A stretch of 64,000 bases of DNA from Paenibacillus soyae (GTDB lineage Bacteria; Bacillota; Bacilli; Paenibacillales; Paenibacillaceae). Shown piece by piece: positions 1 through 7,691 of the stretch (position 1 is the first letter of the stretch; each line of letters opens with the position of its first letter). The stretch is from NCBI RefSeq assembly GCF_024623455.1, contig NZ_JANIPJ010000002.1, positions 124,001 to 188,000 of the forward strand, written 5' to 3'. A program made the translations under genes and the position numbers. The notes under the pieces are model-generated. The model did not search any database and was not told the DNA's origin. It was given only the letters and a program-made list of their open reading frames with translations.

Positions 1-147
1 GTCCTGCATCATCTGCGTTTGCTTACCGTAACGCGCCATGCTCTGGTATCCGGTTAACCGGAGCCCCCTCTGCGCTTTGAAGGCGATCGCCATGATCAGC
101 GCGCACACGGCTCCGAACAATATGAGTCCAAGCAGGATCGTGAGCAT
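1..147 (-). CDS. Partial membrane protein, N-terminus only
   Basis: The 5' end of a minus-strand gene that runs off the left edge; 49 codons are visible. The start is ATG at 147, with a strong AAGGAGGGG ribosome-binding site 7 nt upstream. The protein opens with one hydrophobic segment (about residues 2-23, MLTILLGLILFGAVCALIMA) followed by a basic stretch (KAQRGLR), so it is probably a membrane-anchored or exported protein. The visible part is too short for a family call. The plus-strand reading frame over the same bases has no ribosome-binding site and is rejected. Confidence 0.6.
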   Translation of the reverse strand, partial: MLTILLGLILFGAVCALIMAIAFKAQRGLRLTGYQSMARYGKQTQMMQD

Positions 148-260
148 ACAAATCCCCTCCTTAACCTACTGTATGTCCGGCGAGGGTCAAGCATGCTGGC
201 GATCACGCAAAAAGAACCTCCGGAGATGCCGCATTCGCAGCATTCCTAGAGATCCTTACG

Positions 261-896
261 TTACCCGATATCGCTATTGAGCTCCTCCGCGTTTAATAAC
301 TGTTCGACGGCCAGGCGCACCTGAATGAGGTCGAACGGCTTCGTAAGCAGACGATCGAATCCGATTCGATTCGCTTCTTCCATCTGTCGCTCATCCATGT
401 ACCCGGTCATGAGGACGACAGAGGCGTCGCACCCCTTCCGTCTAATCTCCTTAAGCGCTTCTATGCCGCTCATATCGGGCAGCCTTACGTCGAGCAGCAC
501 GCAGTCGGGCCGTTTCTCTGCCGCCGCTTGTACCGCTTCCAAGCCGGTTCCGGCTTCCATCACGACATATCCTCGGTCGCGGAGCATCTCCGCCATAAGC
601 TGGCGCAGCGTTATTCCGTCGTCGACGAGAAGAATAACGGGCTGCCGAGAGCCGCCAGGCCGCCCTCTCCGTTTCCCATGCGTCATGCCGGCTTGCCCGG
701 AGGCCGGAATATCCTTCTCCTGGCTTGGCGATGCTCCGGTTGAATTGCGGGCATCCCGAAGCTCGGTTCGGATCATTTCGGATCGGCCAATCGATGAAGA
801 TTTTTGTTGTTGGCGCCGGAGCGCCACGTGTTGAATGATGCCGATGATGACGGCTGCTCCTGCTGCCGCAGCGCCGATAGTTATAAAGACGTTCAT
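261..896 (-). CDS. Membrane-tethered single-domain response regulator
   Basis: A 211-aa protein. Residues 4-25 form a hydrophobic segment. A polar linker (about 28-85) follows, then one CheY/Spo0F-like receiver domain (about 86-205). Receiver hallmarks are visible: the acidic pair VDD (91-93), phospho-acceptor D136 in CVLLDVRLP, the switch threonine in LMTGY, and the lysine in LLTKPFD. There is no DNA-binding or enzymatic output domain. GGAG lies 7 nt before the ATG. The gap of 20 bp to the upstream minus-strand gene suggests co-transcription. A membrane anchor on a stand-alone receiver is uncommon; it may act as a phosphate relay or sink at the membrane (inference). No kinase gene is adjacent. 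Confidence 0.8.
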   Translation of the reverse strand: MNVFITIGAAAAGAAVIIGIIQHVALRRQQQKSSSIGRSEMIRTELRDARNSTGASPSQEKDIPASGQAGMTHGKRRGRPGGSRQPVILLVDDGITLRQLMAEMLRDRGYVVMEAGTGLEAVQAAAEKRPDCVLLDVRLPDMSGIEALKEIRRKGCDASVVLMTGYMDERQMEEANRIGFDRLLTKPFDLIQVRLAVEQLLNAEELNSDIG

Positions 897-916
897 ACAC
901 CGCTCCTTGCGTTTCG

Positions 917-1528
917 CTAATCGCCCGCGAGCATCGGTCCAAGCGGACCGTCTTCGTTCACGATATCCTGTAATTCGAATACCGAAATCGGAAAATATAA
1001 AAATCCATATACGTAAGCGGCGAGCTCGTAGAGCCCGAAATAAATGACCAGCGAACGGTCCGCCACGTAGAATGGCTGATCGGGCGCAATGGAAGTGAAC
1101 GGCTCGAGCGTTTCGATATTTCTCGCTTTGATGCCTGCCGCCACGAACTTATTGATTCGGGAAACATAGTCGCTCCCCGGCTTGAACAGCTCGGCGAGCG
1201 TATATATTTTGCCCGTAGAAGCCTTGAACGTTAAGGAATGCTGCAGCGTCATGCCGTGCGCTCCTCCTGTGTAAGCGTAATTGAAAAGCGACAGGCTGAA
1301 TATGTCCTTCTCGTTCGTTTTCAGCTCGTAGTAGCCGATCATCTCCGCCCGGGGGTCCTCCAAGCTCCCTTGGCTGTTGACCAGCTCCTGCGCTTCCTTC
1401 AGCAGCGCTTGATTGATGATTGCTTCCGCAGAAGCGCTCGCTCCTCCGCTTACGTGCGGGATGGACAAGTCGGCCTTCGGAAAGCTGGCTTTCGCGGTCT
1501 GAACGATAAGCGGGTGAGATATCGCCAT
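917..1528 (-). CDS. DUF3298/DUF4163-type protein
   Basis: A 203-aa protein resembling the extracytoplasmic region of RsiV-like and YbbC-like proteins. An N-terminal DUF4163-like part (YYELKTNEKDIFSLSLFNYAYTGGAHG, about 66-93) leads into a DUF3298-like part (about 105-195) with LAELFKPGSDY and a C-terminal beta-rich PISVFELQDIV. The TGGAHG segment is typical of the family. The called start has no signal peptide, so the protein is either cytosolic or its true N-terminus is misjudged; the ATG at 1528 is preceded by GGATGGTGG. It is probably co-transcribed with the receiver gene downstream. Substrate and role are unknown. Confidence 0.65.
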   Translation of the reverse strand: MAISHPLIVQTAKASFPKADLSIPHVSGGASASAEAIINQALLKEAQELVNSQGSLEDPRAEMIGYYELKTNEKDIFSLSLFNYAYTGGAHGMTLQHSLTFKASTGKIYTLAELFKPGSDYVSRINKFVAAGIKARNIETLEPFTSIAPDQPFYVADRSLVIYFGLYELAAYVYGFLYFPISVFELQDIVNEDGPLGPMLAGD

Positions 1529-1619
1529 ATTCTAATTCCACCATCCTATTTACGTTAGATGGTTAACTATATGCTTCCTCCCGCTCATCCCATGACGCGG
1601 ACGTTTCCTCGCCGCTTGC

Positions 1620-2345
1620 TTACAGAAGCATTTTCTCCCGCTCCGTCAGCCTTCTGCCGTATACGTCCAGCACGAGATTGCCTTTGTTCAGACCCAGAAT
1701 ACGATCCGCGTACCGCTCTGCCCAGTCCCCTTGATGGAGCACGGCAATGACGATGATGCCTTCGTTCTTGCAGAGAGCCTTCAGCTCGCTAAGCACGGCG
1801 TCCGCGGCGTGCGGGTCGAGACCGGAGACGGGCTCGTCCGCCACGATTACTTTGGCGCCATGCACGAGCGCCCTTGCGATGGCCATCCGCTGCCGTTCAC
1901 CGCCGCTCAGATGCTTCGCTTTCGTATGCGCCTTATCCAGCAGGCCGCGCTTCTCGATCAGATCCATCGCGCCCATATAATCGTCGTTTCGGACCATGCC
2001 CGTCCATCTCCGCCAGGCGGGGGTTTGGTTGACCGATCCGATAATGACGTTTTTCAGGCCGGTCTTCTCCGGGATCAAGTAAGGCTTCTCTTCTATGTAG
2101 GCTACTTGCTGCTTCACCTTCTGCTTCGCGAGCCAGCCTTCCTTGAGCACGTCCTTGCCGCCGAACTGGTACGTGCCGGACGTCCAGCTCTCCTGCAGCG
2201 CCAAACATTTGAGAAGCATCGATTTGCCGCTGCCGCTGGTGCCTTTGACCGCGATAAAGTCGCCTTCGTAAGCTTCGAAGCTAATATCGTTAAGCACCTT
2301 CGGACCGCCCGGGATCCGTTTGGTCAAACCTTTTATTCTCAACAT
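1620..2345 (-). CDS. ABC transporter ATP-binding protein, PhnC-like, orphan
   Basis: A 241-aa ATPase of the phosphonate/phosphate-type ABC importers. Walker A is GTSGSGKS (about 36-43), the signature is LSGGERQR (about 145-152), and Walker B is VIVADEP followed by the D-loop SGLDP. A His in the switch region follows (VLHQGDWAERYADRILGL), as in PhnC. The ATG at 2345 is preferred over the GTG at 2354, because GGAG lies 8 nt before the ATG but abuts the GTG. No permease or binding-protein gene is adjacent, so the membrane partner must be encoded elsewhere, or the protein has another role. Confidence 0.75.
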   Translation of the reverse strand: MLRIKGLTKRIPGGPKVLNDISFEAYEGDFIAVKGTSGSGKSMLLKCLALQESWTSGTYQFGGKDVLKEGWLAKQKVKQQVAYIEEKPYLIPEKTGLKNVIIGSVNQTPAWRRWTGMVRNDDYMGAMDLIEKRGLLDKAHTKAKHLSGGERQRMAIARALVHGAKVIVADEPVSGLDPHAADAVLSELKALCKNEGIIVIAVLHQGDWAERYADRILGLNKGNLVLDVYGRRLTEREKMLL

Positions 2346-2410
2346 AGTCCGCACTCCTTCTCATCCTGCAAACGCTTCTATGAATCTAGTTTAAAGTAAA
2401 TAAAAAACAC

Positions 2411-2460
2411 TTTCCACACGAACAAATGTTTGGTATAATCAAAACAAGAACAAATGTTCG
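2411..2460 (+). promoter_or_regulatory. SOS promoter with two LexA boxes
   Basis: A candidate -35 TTTCCA (2411-2416) and a -10 TATAAT (2434-2439) are separated by 17 bp. LexA box 1, CGAACAAATGTTTG (2419-2432), fills the spacer. Box 2, AGAACAAATGTTCG (2447-2460), lies 7 bp after the -10. Both match the Bacillus LexA consensus (CGAAC-N4-GTTYC and its inverse) closely. The layout, one box in the spacer and one just downstream of the -10, is the same as at yneA in this window. Confidence 0.85.
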
Positions 2461-2495
2461 AAATTGTTCAACAAAATAAAGGAGGCTTGATCACC

Positions 2496-2720
2496 ATGAA
2501 GACCAACTGTGAGAATTTCCGTTACGTTGAGAAGGTAAGGCCGAACCGCGATTTGACGTTTAAGTTTTATAGCGACGGACGGCTCGTCATTATTAACAAC
2601 GACACAGAGGAGGTGATCGGGCCGCGAGACCTTAGAGGCGACAGCCGGGATTTTTACGTACGCAAGCGGATCGCGTTTATTAAGAACCGTCTAGCCGAGA
2701 CGCAATTGAAATATGCTTAA
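2496..2720 (+). CDS. Small SOS-regulated protein of unknown function
   Basis: A 74-aa protein I do not recognise. The start is the ATG at 2496, with AAAGGAGG 10 nt upstream; an upstream in-frame start at 2454 would place coding sequence inside LexA box 2 and is rejected. The protein is charged, with a beta-rich first half (LTFKFYSDGRLVIINNDTEEV) and a basic helical C-terminus (FYVRKRIAFIKNRLAETQ). It has no transmembrane segment, signal peptide or cysteine cluster beyond a single C. Two LexA boxes on its promoter imply induction by DNA damage. A strong terminator follows directly, so it is monocistronic. It could be a damage-response effector, but nothing in the sequence fixes the mechanism. 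Confidence 0.8.
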   Translation: MKTNCENFRYVEKVRPNRDLTFKFYSDGRLVIINNDTEEVIGPRDLRGDSRDFYVRKRIAFIKNRLAETQLKYA

Positions 2721-2730
2721 CTATAGACAA

Positions 2731-2778
2731 GAGGAGAGCCCGAACGATTCGTTCGTTCGAGCTCTCCTCTTTGTTTTT
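2731..2778 (+). terminator. Rho-independent terminator, possibly bidirectional
   Basis: GAGGAGAGC (2731-2739) pairs with GCTCTCCTC (2761-2769), with an inner CGAACG/CGTTCG stem, followed by TTTGTTTTT. It closes the small SOS gene and may also end the short minus-strand gene at 2785-2922. Confidence 0.85.
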
Positions 2779-2784
2779 GCATCA

Positions 2785-2922
2785 TTACGGATTTTCTTTG
2801 CTTATTCCGTTTAAGCTTGCCGGTCTCTCCGCGATCTCATTCTCTTTCGGCGTTCTCGCGTGAGACTTCTGACTGGCGTCGTCCTGCTGATTATGAATCT
2901 TTTCGCTTTTATTATGCGGCAC
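2785..2922 (-). CDS. Small hydrophilic protein, 45 aa
   Basis: A short gene with a GTG start at 2922, an ideal GGAGGTG ribosome-binding site 7 nt upstream, and a TAA stop at 2785. The 45-residue product is extremely hydrophilic and rich in Lys, Glu, Asn, Gln, Ser and His (KSEKIHNQQDDASQKS, TPKENEIAERP), with no hydrophobic segment. The composition resembles minor small acid-soluble spore proteins and other short Bacillales proteins, but I see no diagnostic motif. The call rests on the ribosome-binding site and composition. The alternative frame over this region (2811-3008) has neither. Confidence 0.55.
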   Translation of the reverse strand: MPHNKSEKIHNQQDDASQKSHARTPKENEIAERPASLNGISKENP

Positions 2923-3090
2923 GGTAGTTCACCTCCACTTACATTATGCGGAGGGCAAGCCCTTACTATGCCTGCTGCGGGCATATGAGGCTTCTGATTC
3001 CCATTCATTGACTAATGACATCCATTTGCGGTAGATTGGTCATACGATAAGATTAGAAAGCCATCGTTCCCGCAAAGGAGACTGCATAAG

Positions 3091-3828
3091 ATGAAGCAGC
3101 ATATTTTGTTCGACTTAGACGATACGTTAATTTATTGCAATAAATATTTTTTCTACGTTGTGGATCAATTCGTCGACGCCATGACGACTTGGTTCGGCGG
3201 CTCTTCTCTTGTGACGAGCGGAGCGATCCGCGATAAGCAAACGGAGATCGATATCGCGTTGATCGGCGAGACGGGCTTCAAGAGCGAGCATTTTCCTCAA
3301 TCCTTCTTGGAAACCTATATATACTTCAGCGATCTGACCGGTCGCAAACGATCCGCCGTGGAAAAAGATTTCCTATGGAAGCTCGGAATTAGCGTCTACG
3401 AGCATGAAACCGAGCCGTATCCGAACATGGAGCATACACTTGACGAACTCGCGAACGCGGGACATGAGCTTCACCTCTATACGGGCGGTGAGCTGCTCAT
3501 CCAGCAGCGCAAGATCGATCGGATGGGGCTCGAGCGGTACTTTAGCTCTCGTATTTACATCCGGCAGAAAAAAAACAATGACGCCCTGGAACAAATCCTA
3601 AAAACCGGCCAGTTCGATCGCGATCATACGTGGATGATCGGCAACTCGATCCGTACCGATGTGGTTCCCGCCCTAACGGCCGGCATTCACGCCATCCATA
3701 TGCGTATGCAGGAAGAATGGCAGTACAACCTGGTGCAGATTGACGTGAAGCCGCGCGGCGCTTTCTTCACGCTGGATCAGCTCAAGGACGTGCCGGAGAC
3801 GATTCACCGGTATGTGAATCGCGATTAA
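3091..3828 (+). CDS. HAD superfamily hydrolase
   Basis: A 245-aa phosphatase-type HAD protein. Motif I is FDLDDTL with nucleophile D8 and general acid D10. A helical cap (about 18-105) follows, then motif II at LYTGGE (about 132), and motif IV MIGNSIRTDV (about 187-196), which supplies the Mg-binding aspartate. Its length and motifs fit subclass IA, but the substrate cannot be read from sequence. AAAGGAG precedes the ATG at 3091. It converges on topB 15 bp downstream, and no terminator is visible between them. Confidence 0.8.
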   Translation: MKQHILFDLDDTLIYCNKYFFYVVDQFVDAMTTWFGGSSLVTSGAIRDKQTEIDIALIGETGFKSEHFPQSFLETYIYFSDLTGRKRSAVEKDFLWKLGISVYEHETEPYPNMEHTLDELANAGHELHLYTGGELLIQQRKIDRMGLERYFSSRIYIRQKKNNDALEQILKTGQFDRDHTWMIGNSIRTDVVPALTAGIHAIHMRMQEEWQYNLVQIDVKPRGAFFTLDQLKDVPETIHRYVNRD

Positions 3829-3843
3829 ACCTCCAGTCCGGCC

Positions 3844-6123
3844 TTAAGCTTGTTCCACGCCAAGCTCCCCGTTGTCCAGGCTGCGAAGGACGATTCGCCC
3901 TTCGCTTTGCGACCCGTTCGCGAGGACGAGCTTGAGCTTTGCCGTTTTACCTTTTTCGGCTAGGGCTTTGATCTGGGCATCCGTTAAGGTGCGGCCGAAC
4001 GATTCCTTCCAGATCACGAATTTGCAGCCGGTTCGATAGTTCGAGCAGCCATAACCCTTGCGGCCCATAAACAATTGGCCGCCGCAGCCCGGTCGCGGAC
4101 AGGCGGCAACGGTCCGCGGTTCGCCCGAAGTCTCTCCTCCGCTCTGTCCCGCTCCTGCGGCCGGCGCTGCCTTGGATCGTCCAGCAGCGCTTTTGCTTTT
4201 TACGCCCCTAGCGGACGCCGGCTTCTCCTCGCCTGATCTCGCGACTGTCCGGCGGGGTTTCCCTTTGGCGGCTGGCGCATCTCCCTCGAACGCTTTGATG
4301 TCCGCTCTGGATTGCTGGCGTACCTTCTCCACGATCATCGTCGCAAACTTCTTTACGTTTTCCATAAACTGCTCGTCGGATGCGCTGCCTCTAGCGATTT
4401 CGTTCAGCCGGCGTTCCCACATGCCAGTCATCTCAGGCGAGGTTAAGAGTTCCACGCCAGCGGCCCGGATGAGCTCGATCGCCGTGCGCCCCTTCTGCGT
4501 AATCATTATTTTTTTGCCTTGCATCGTCACGTAGCCCACGTTCTTGAGTCTTTCGATCGTTGCGGCGCGGGTAGCCGGAGTGCCCAGTCCGGAATCCTTC
4601 ATCGCATCCCGCACTTCCTCGTCCTCGATCTGCTTGCCCGCGCTTTCCATCGCTTTGAGCAGCGTACCTTCCGTATAGGGCTTAGGCGGCTGCGTCTCCT
4701 TCTCCTTCGATTGGGCGTTACGACAGAGAACGTCGGACTTATCATCAACGGAGAACGGCTCGGCGACTTCCTCTTCTTCCTCCGCGTCTTCGTCCTTTTT
4801 CTTGCCTTTCTCTTTTTTCTGGTCGGCGTAGATCGCTTTCCAGCCGAGGCTGAGAAGCTCCTTCACATTCGTTTTGAACGTTTCGCCCTCGACTTCCGTA
4901 AGCACGGTATGCGATTTGTATTCGGCGGCCGGATAGAACTGGGACAGAAACCGGCGCACGATTAGATCGTAGAGCTTCGCTTCTTCGGCCGACAGGCCCG
5001 ACGCTTTCCGGTGCGTCGGAAGAATGGCGTGGTGATCCTCGACTTTGGCAGGGTTGCAAATAAATTTGTTCCCCTTGTGTACAAGCCCGCGGTTCGCGCC
5101 TTTCACCCATTCGTCATACTGCGTCCCTTGCAGGGACGCCAACGCCTTGTGCATCTCGGGAATGTTCTGCTCCGTCACGTAGTTGGAATTCGTTCTCGGA
5201 TAAGAGATGACTTTGTGCTTCTCGTAGAGCGCCTGCGCGATGTCCAGCGTTTTTTTGGCGGAAAACCCGTACTTGCCGTTCGCCTCCCGCTGCAGAAGCG
5301 TAAGGTCGTACAATTTATAAGGATACTCCTTTACTTCTTTTACTTCGTAGGACGCGATACGGCCGGTTTTCCCCTTCACCTTGGCCGCGATGGCTTCGGC
5401 TTTCTTCGGATCCGTCATTCGATCGCCTTGCCACAGCCCTCGGTAAGACGTTTCGAATTGCTCGAACTGCGCTTCCACCTCGTAGAACTTCAGCGAATCA
5501 AACGTTTCAATCGTCTTCTGACGGTCATAGATTAGCGCAAGCACCGGCGTCTGCACTCTGCCGACGGACAACAACACGTTATGCCGCGTCGTGAACGCCC
5601 GCGAACCGTTCATGCCGATCAGCCAATCCGCTTCGCTTCTTGCCGTAGCCGCTTTGGTCAGATTGTCGTATTCGGAACCGTCTCTCAGCTCCGCGAACCC
5701 TCTGCGGATCGTCTCCGGCGTCAGATCCGAAATCCATAGCCGCTTCACGGGCTGCTTTAGCTTGAGGTGTCTCTGAATAAGCGAAAAGATGTACTGTCCC
5801 TCGCGCCCGGCGTCGCAGCAATTCACGAGCGAGTCGCAACGCTTGGCCAAATCCTTGATCACCTTCAATTGATCGTACGTCTTGCGGTTGGGGACCAGCT
5901 TGAATGCGCTCGGGATGATTGGCAAATCGTTAATATTCCACTTCTTGTACCGGTCATCATAAGCGTCGGGCTCGGCTAGTCCAATGAGATGGCCGATCGC
6001 CCAGGTAATGATATATTGTTCGCCTTCGATATAAGTGCGGTTGTTTTTGGCTCGGGGATCTATGGCAGCCGCGATATTACGCCCCATGTCGGGTTTCTCC
6101 GCTATGATTAAAGTCTTCAACAA
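3844..6123 (-). CDS. topB: DNA topoisomerase III
   Basis: A 759-aa type IA topoisomerase that decatenates and relaxes negatively supercoiled DNA through a 5'-phosphotyrosyl link. The TOPRIM domain opens LIIAEKPDMGRNIA and carries DAGREGQ (104-110). The domain carrying SVGRVQTP (186-193) and the active-site Y308 in ISYPRTNSNY follow. The C-terminus has a Lys/Ala-rich linker and one zinc-finger-like motif (CPRPGCGG...GCSNYRTGC). An acidic insertion (KKEKGKKKDEDAEEEEE) sits around residue 445. The start is TTG at 6123, placed by AAGGAGCG 8 nt upstream; a second TTG follows at once. The length is close to Bacillus TopB (about 727 aa). Confidence 0.93.
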   Translation of the reverse strand: MLKTLIIAEKPDMGRNIAAAIDPRAKNNRTYIEGEQYIITWAIGHLIGLAEPDAYDDRYKKWNINDLPIIPSAFKLVPNRKTYDQLKVIKDLAKRCDSLVNCCDAGREGQYIFSLIQRHLKLKQPVKRLWISDLTPETIRRGFAELRDGSEYDNLTKAATARSEADWLIGMNGSRAFTTRHNVLLSVGRVQTPVLALIYDRQKTIETFDSLKFYEVEAQFEQFETSYRGLWQGDRMTDPKKAEAIAAKVKGKTGRIASYEVKEVKEYPYKLYDLTLLQREANGKYGFSAKKTLDIAQALYEKHKVISYPRTNSNYVTEQNIPEMHKALASLQGTQYDEWVKGANRGLVHKGNKFICNPAKVEDHHAILPTHRKASGLSAEEAKLYDLIVRRFLSQFYPAAEYKSHTVLTEVEGETFKTNVKELLSLGWKAIYADQKKEKGKKKDEDAEEEEEVAEPFSVDDKSDVLCRNAQSKEKETQPPKPYTEGTLLKAMESAGKQIEDEEVRDAMKDSGLGTPATRAATIERLKNVGYVTMQGKKIMITQKGRTAIELIRAAGVELLTSPEMTGMWERRLNEIARGSASDEQFMENVKKFATMIVEKVRQQSRADIKAFEGDAPAAKGKPRRTVARSGEEKPASARGVKSKSAAGRSKAAPAAGAGQSGGETSGEPRTVAACPRPGCGGQLFMGRKGYGCSNYRTGCKFVIWKESFGRTLTDAQIKALAEKGKTAKLKLVLANGSQSEGRIVLRSLDNGELGVEQA

Positions 6124-6168
6124 CGGGTCGCTCCTTTGCGGTCTTCATACTATTGCTATGGGTAATCA

Positions 6169-7206
6169 TTAAACTGGCTCGTTAAGCACGGATACAATCG
6201 CGCGGAATATCGATTCGACGCCCTTCGACCAGTTCGGATCCTCCGCGTATTCGCGATTGATCCATGTGAAGGGATTCACTTCGGCAGGCCTGTCCTTGCT
6301 TAAGCGCACGATTGTCCTGGCCGCGATTTGCGCCGACTGCTCGATAGTCGTGTTAAAATCCTGCCAGCTGTGAAAGACGTTAAACGGATTGTTGGCGATT
6401 TCCTTCGCTCTCTCGTGCGAGGCTGGAACAAAAGCCTGCTCTTGCCCGGTAATCGCAAACAAGAAAGCGGGATGGATATCGAATTGCTTGGACGCGTCGA
6501 TAATCGCGTCAAAATACCGGGGTTCAGCGAGCAGCGAGGATTTGTCGTCCAGATAACCGATGAGACGTTTCCGGTCGATATCCGCATACCGCAGCTCGTC
6601 CGGCAATTCGTTCACGCGAGCCTCGGCGGACGCCGCCGGTTGAACGGTCTGCTGCTGAGCGACAGGCACCGGCCCCTCCTGGGGCGTCGATATCGTCCAA
6701 TTAAATATAACCGTCGCCGCGACAACGCACGCCGATAACACGCCGTATAACAGAAGGCGATCTCGTCTCCTTCTGCGGATTATCGGATGAATGGGCGGTC
6801 TTAGCGGAATAACTTCGGCGAGCCTCGACGAAGCCTCGGCCAATTGTCCGGCAGTCGAAGAGGACTCTGTCAAAAATAATACGGCTTCCTTCTCCCTTAC
6901 CCATCTGCGAAGGGGCCCTGCGATCGCTTCATCCCGCTGATCCAGCTCCAGGCATAAAGCGTACACATCGTCCGCGCTCACAGGCCGCTGATGCTCGAGA
7001 ACCGTCGTTCGGATCAGCGTGCGGGTCAGCTCTCTTTTGACCGGGGGACTGAACTCTGGGAGCTGTTTGTGAATGATACGCGTAACCGCGTCGGCAACGA
7101 TCTCCGCCCGCTGTTCGTTCGGCATGGCAGAGTACTTATGATGGACGTAGCTTCTAATGTTCCGAACATCGTTCGGCGTAAGCAGGTAGGCTTGATCGGC
7201 GGACAT
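6169..7206 (-). CDS. Type II membrane protein with a glucosaminidase/lysozyme-like domain
   Basis: About 345 aa. A cytoplasmic N-terminal region (about 1-150) is followed by a basic anchor (IIRRRRRDR), one transmembrane segment (about 153-172), a linker, and an extracellular C-terminal domain (about 205-345). The C-terminal domain reads FDAIIDASKQFDIHPAFLFA...NNPFNVF...DRPAEVNPFTWINREYAEDPNW, recalling LytG/FlgJ-type N-acetylglucosaminidases, although a clear catalytic glutamate is uncertain (ITGQEQAF is the candidate). The ATG at 7206 is favoured because GGGGAG lies 7 nt ahead; the ATG at 7212 abuts that site. Cell-wall hydrolysis or binding is inferred only. Confidence 0.55.
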   Translation of the reverse strand: MSADQAYLLTPNDVRNIRSYVHHKYSAMPNEQRAEIVADAVTRIIHKQLPEFSPPVKRELTRTLIRTTVLEHQRPVSADDVYALCLELDQRDEAIAGPLRRWVREKEAVLFLTESSSTAGQLAEASSRLAEVIPLRPPIHPIIRRRRRDRLLLYGVLSACVVAATVIFNWTISTPQEGPVPVAQQQTVQPAASAEARVNELPDELRYADIDRKRLIGYLDDKSSLLAEPRYFDAIIDASKQFDIHPAFLFAITGQEQAFVPASHERAKEIANNPFNVFHSWQDFNTTIEQSAQIAARTIVRLSKDRPAEVNPFTWINREYAEDPNWSKGVESIFRAIVSVLNEPV

Positions 7207-7257
7207 GTTCATCTCCCCCTGGACATAACATCTCCCCCGATTTTACCACAACTTTCC

Positions 7258-7581
7258 TTAGCTGCGGGAGGTTAGTTTTCCGATGGCCGCCTGTACTTCG
7301 CCGCTATTGATGTACGAAGCGATCTGCTCTTTCTCCGAGAAGGTGAACTGATATTCGCAGTCGCAATCCTCGTCTTGCGGAACGATTTGGGCGATTGTCC
7401 CATCGGTCGTGCAGATGACCAGAATGGAGAACTGGATCAAATCATCCGGCGCCGGCGTCGATTCATGCAGCGATGGATGCAGCACGATATCGACCCATTG
7501 TCCGTCTTCCCGCAGCTCCATTGCAGGCCGGTAGCCTTCGAATTTCAATTCCGTTATGCAATCGGATCCGTATTTGATCAT
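7258..7581 (-). CDS. Conserved-looking hypothetical protein
   Basis: A 107-aa soluble protein I do not recognise. AAGGAGCG lies 7 nt before the ATG. It is acidic and beta-rich (GQWVDIVLHPSL, FSILVICTTDGTIAQIV), with a DEDCDCEYQF motif near residue 72 that could bind metal. It lies downstream of gltD on the same strand but beyond the gltD terminator, so it probably has its own promoter. No function is proposed. Confidence 0.6.
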   Translation of the reverse strand: MIKYGSDCITELKFEGYRPAMELREDGQWVDIVLHPSLHESTPAPDDLIQFSILVICTTDGTIAQIVPQDEDCDCEYQFTFSEKEQIASYINSGEVQAAIGKLTSRS

Positions 7582-7616
7582 GCTATCCGCTCCTTCAATA
7601 ATTGTTCGCAGACAAG

Positions 7617-7645
7617 CAAGAAAAGCGCCCCAGGGGCGCTTTCTT
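7617..7645 (-). terminator. Terminator of gltD
   Basis: A near-perfect hairpin, AAAGCGCCCC paired with GGGGCGCTTT, is followed on the minus strand by TTTTCTT. It lies 47 bp beyond the gltD stop codon. Confidence 0.8.
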
Positions 7646-7691
7646 GGTATGCCGCCACAGCCGCTGCCTGCGGCTATATGCCTTATGCTTG

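Noticed and set aside
38..280. Plus-strand reading frame of 80 codons
   Set aside because: No ribosome-binding site, and the minus strand has a well-supported gene start over the same bases.
2811..3008. 65-codon minus-strand frame
   Set aside because: No ribosome-binding site and Arg-rich random-like composition; the overlapping 45-aa frame fits better.
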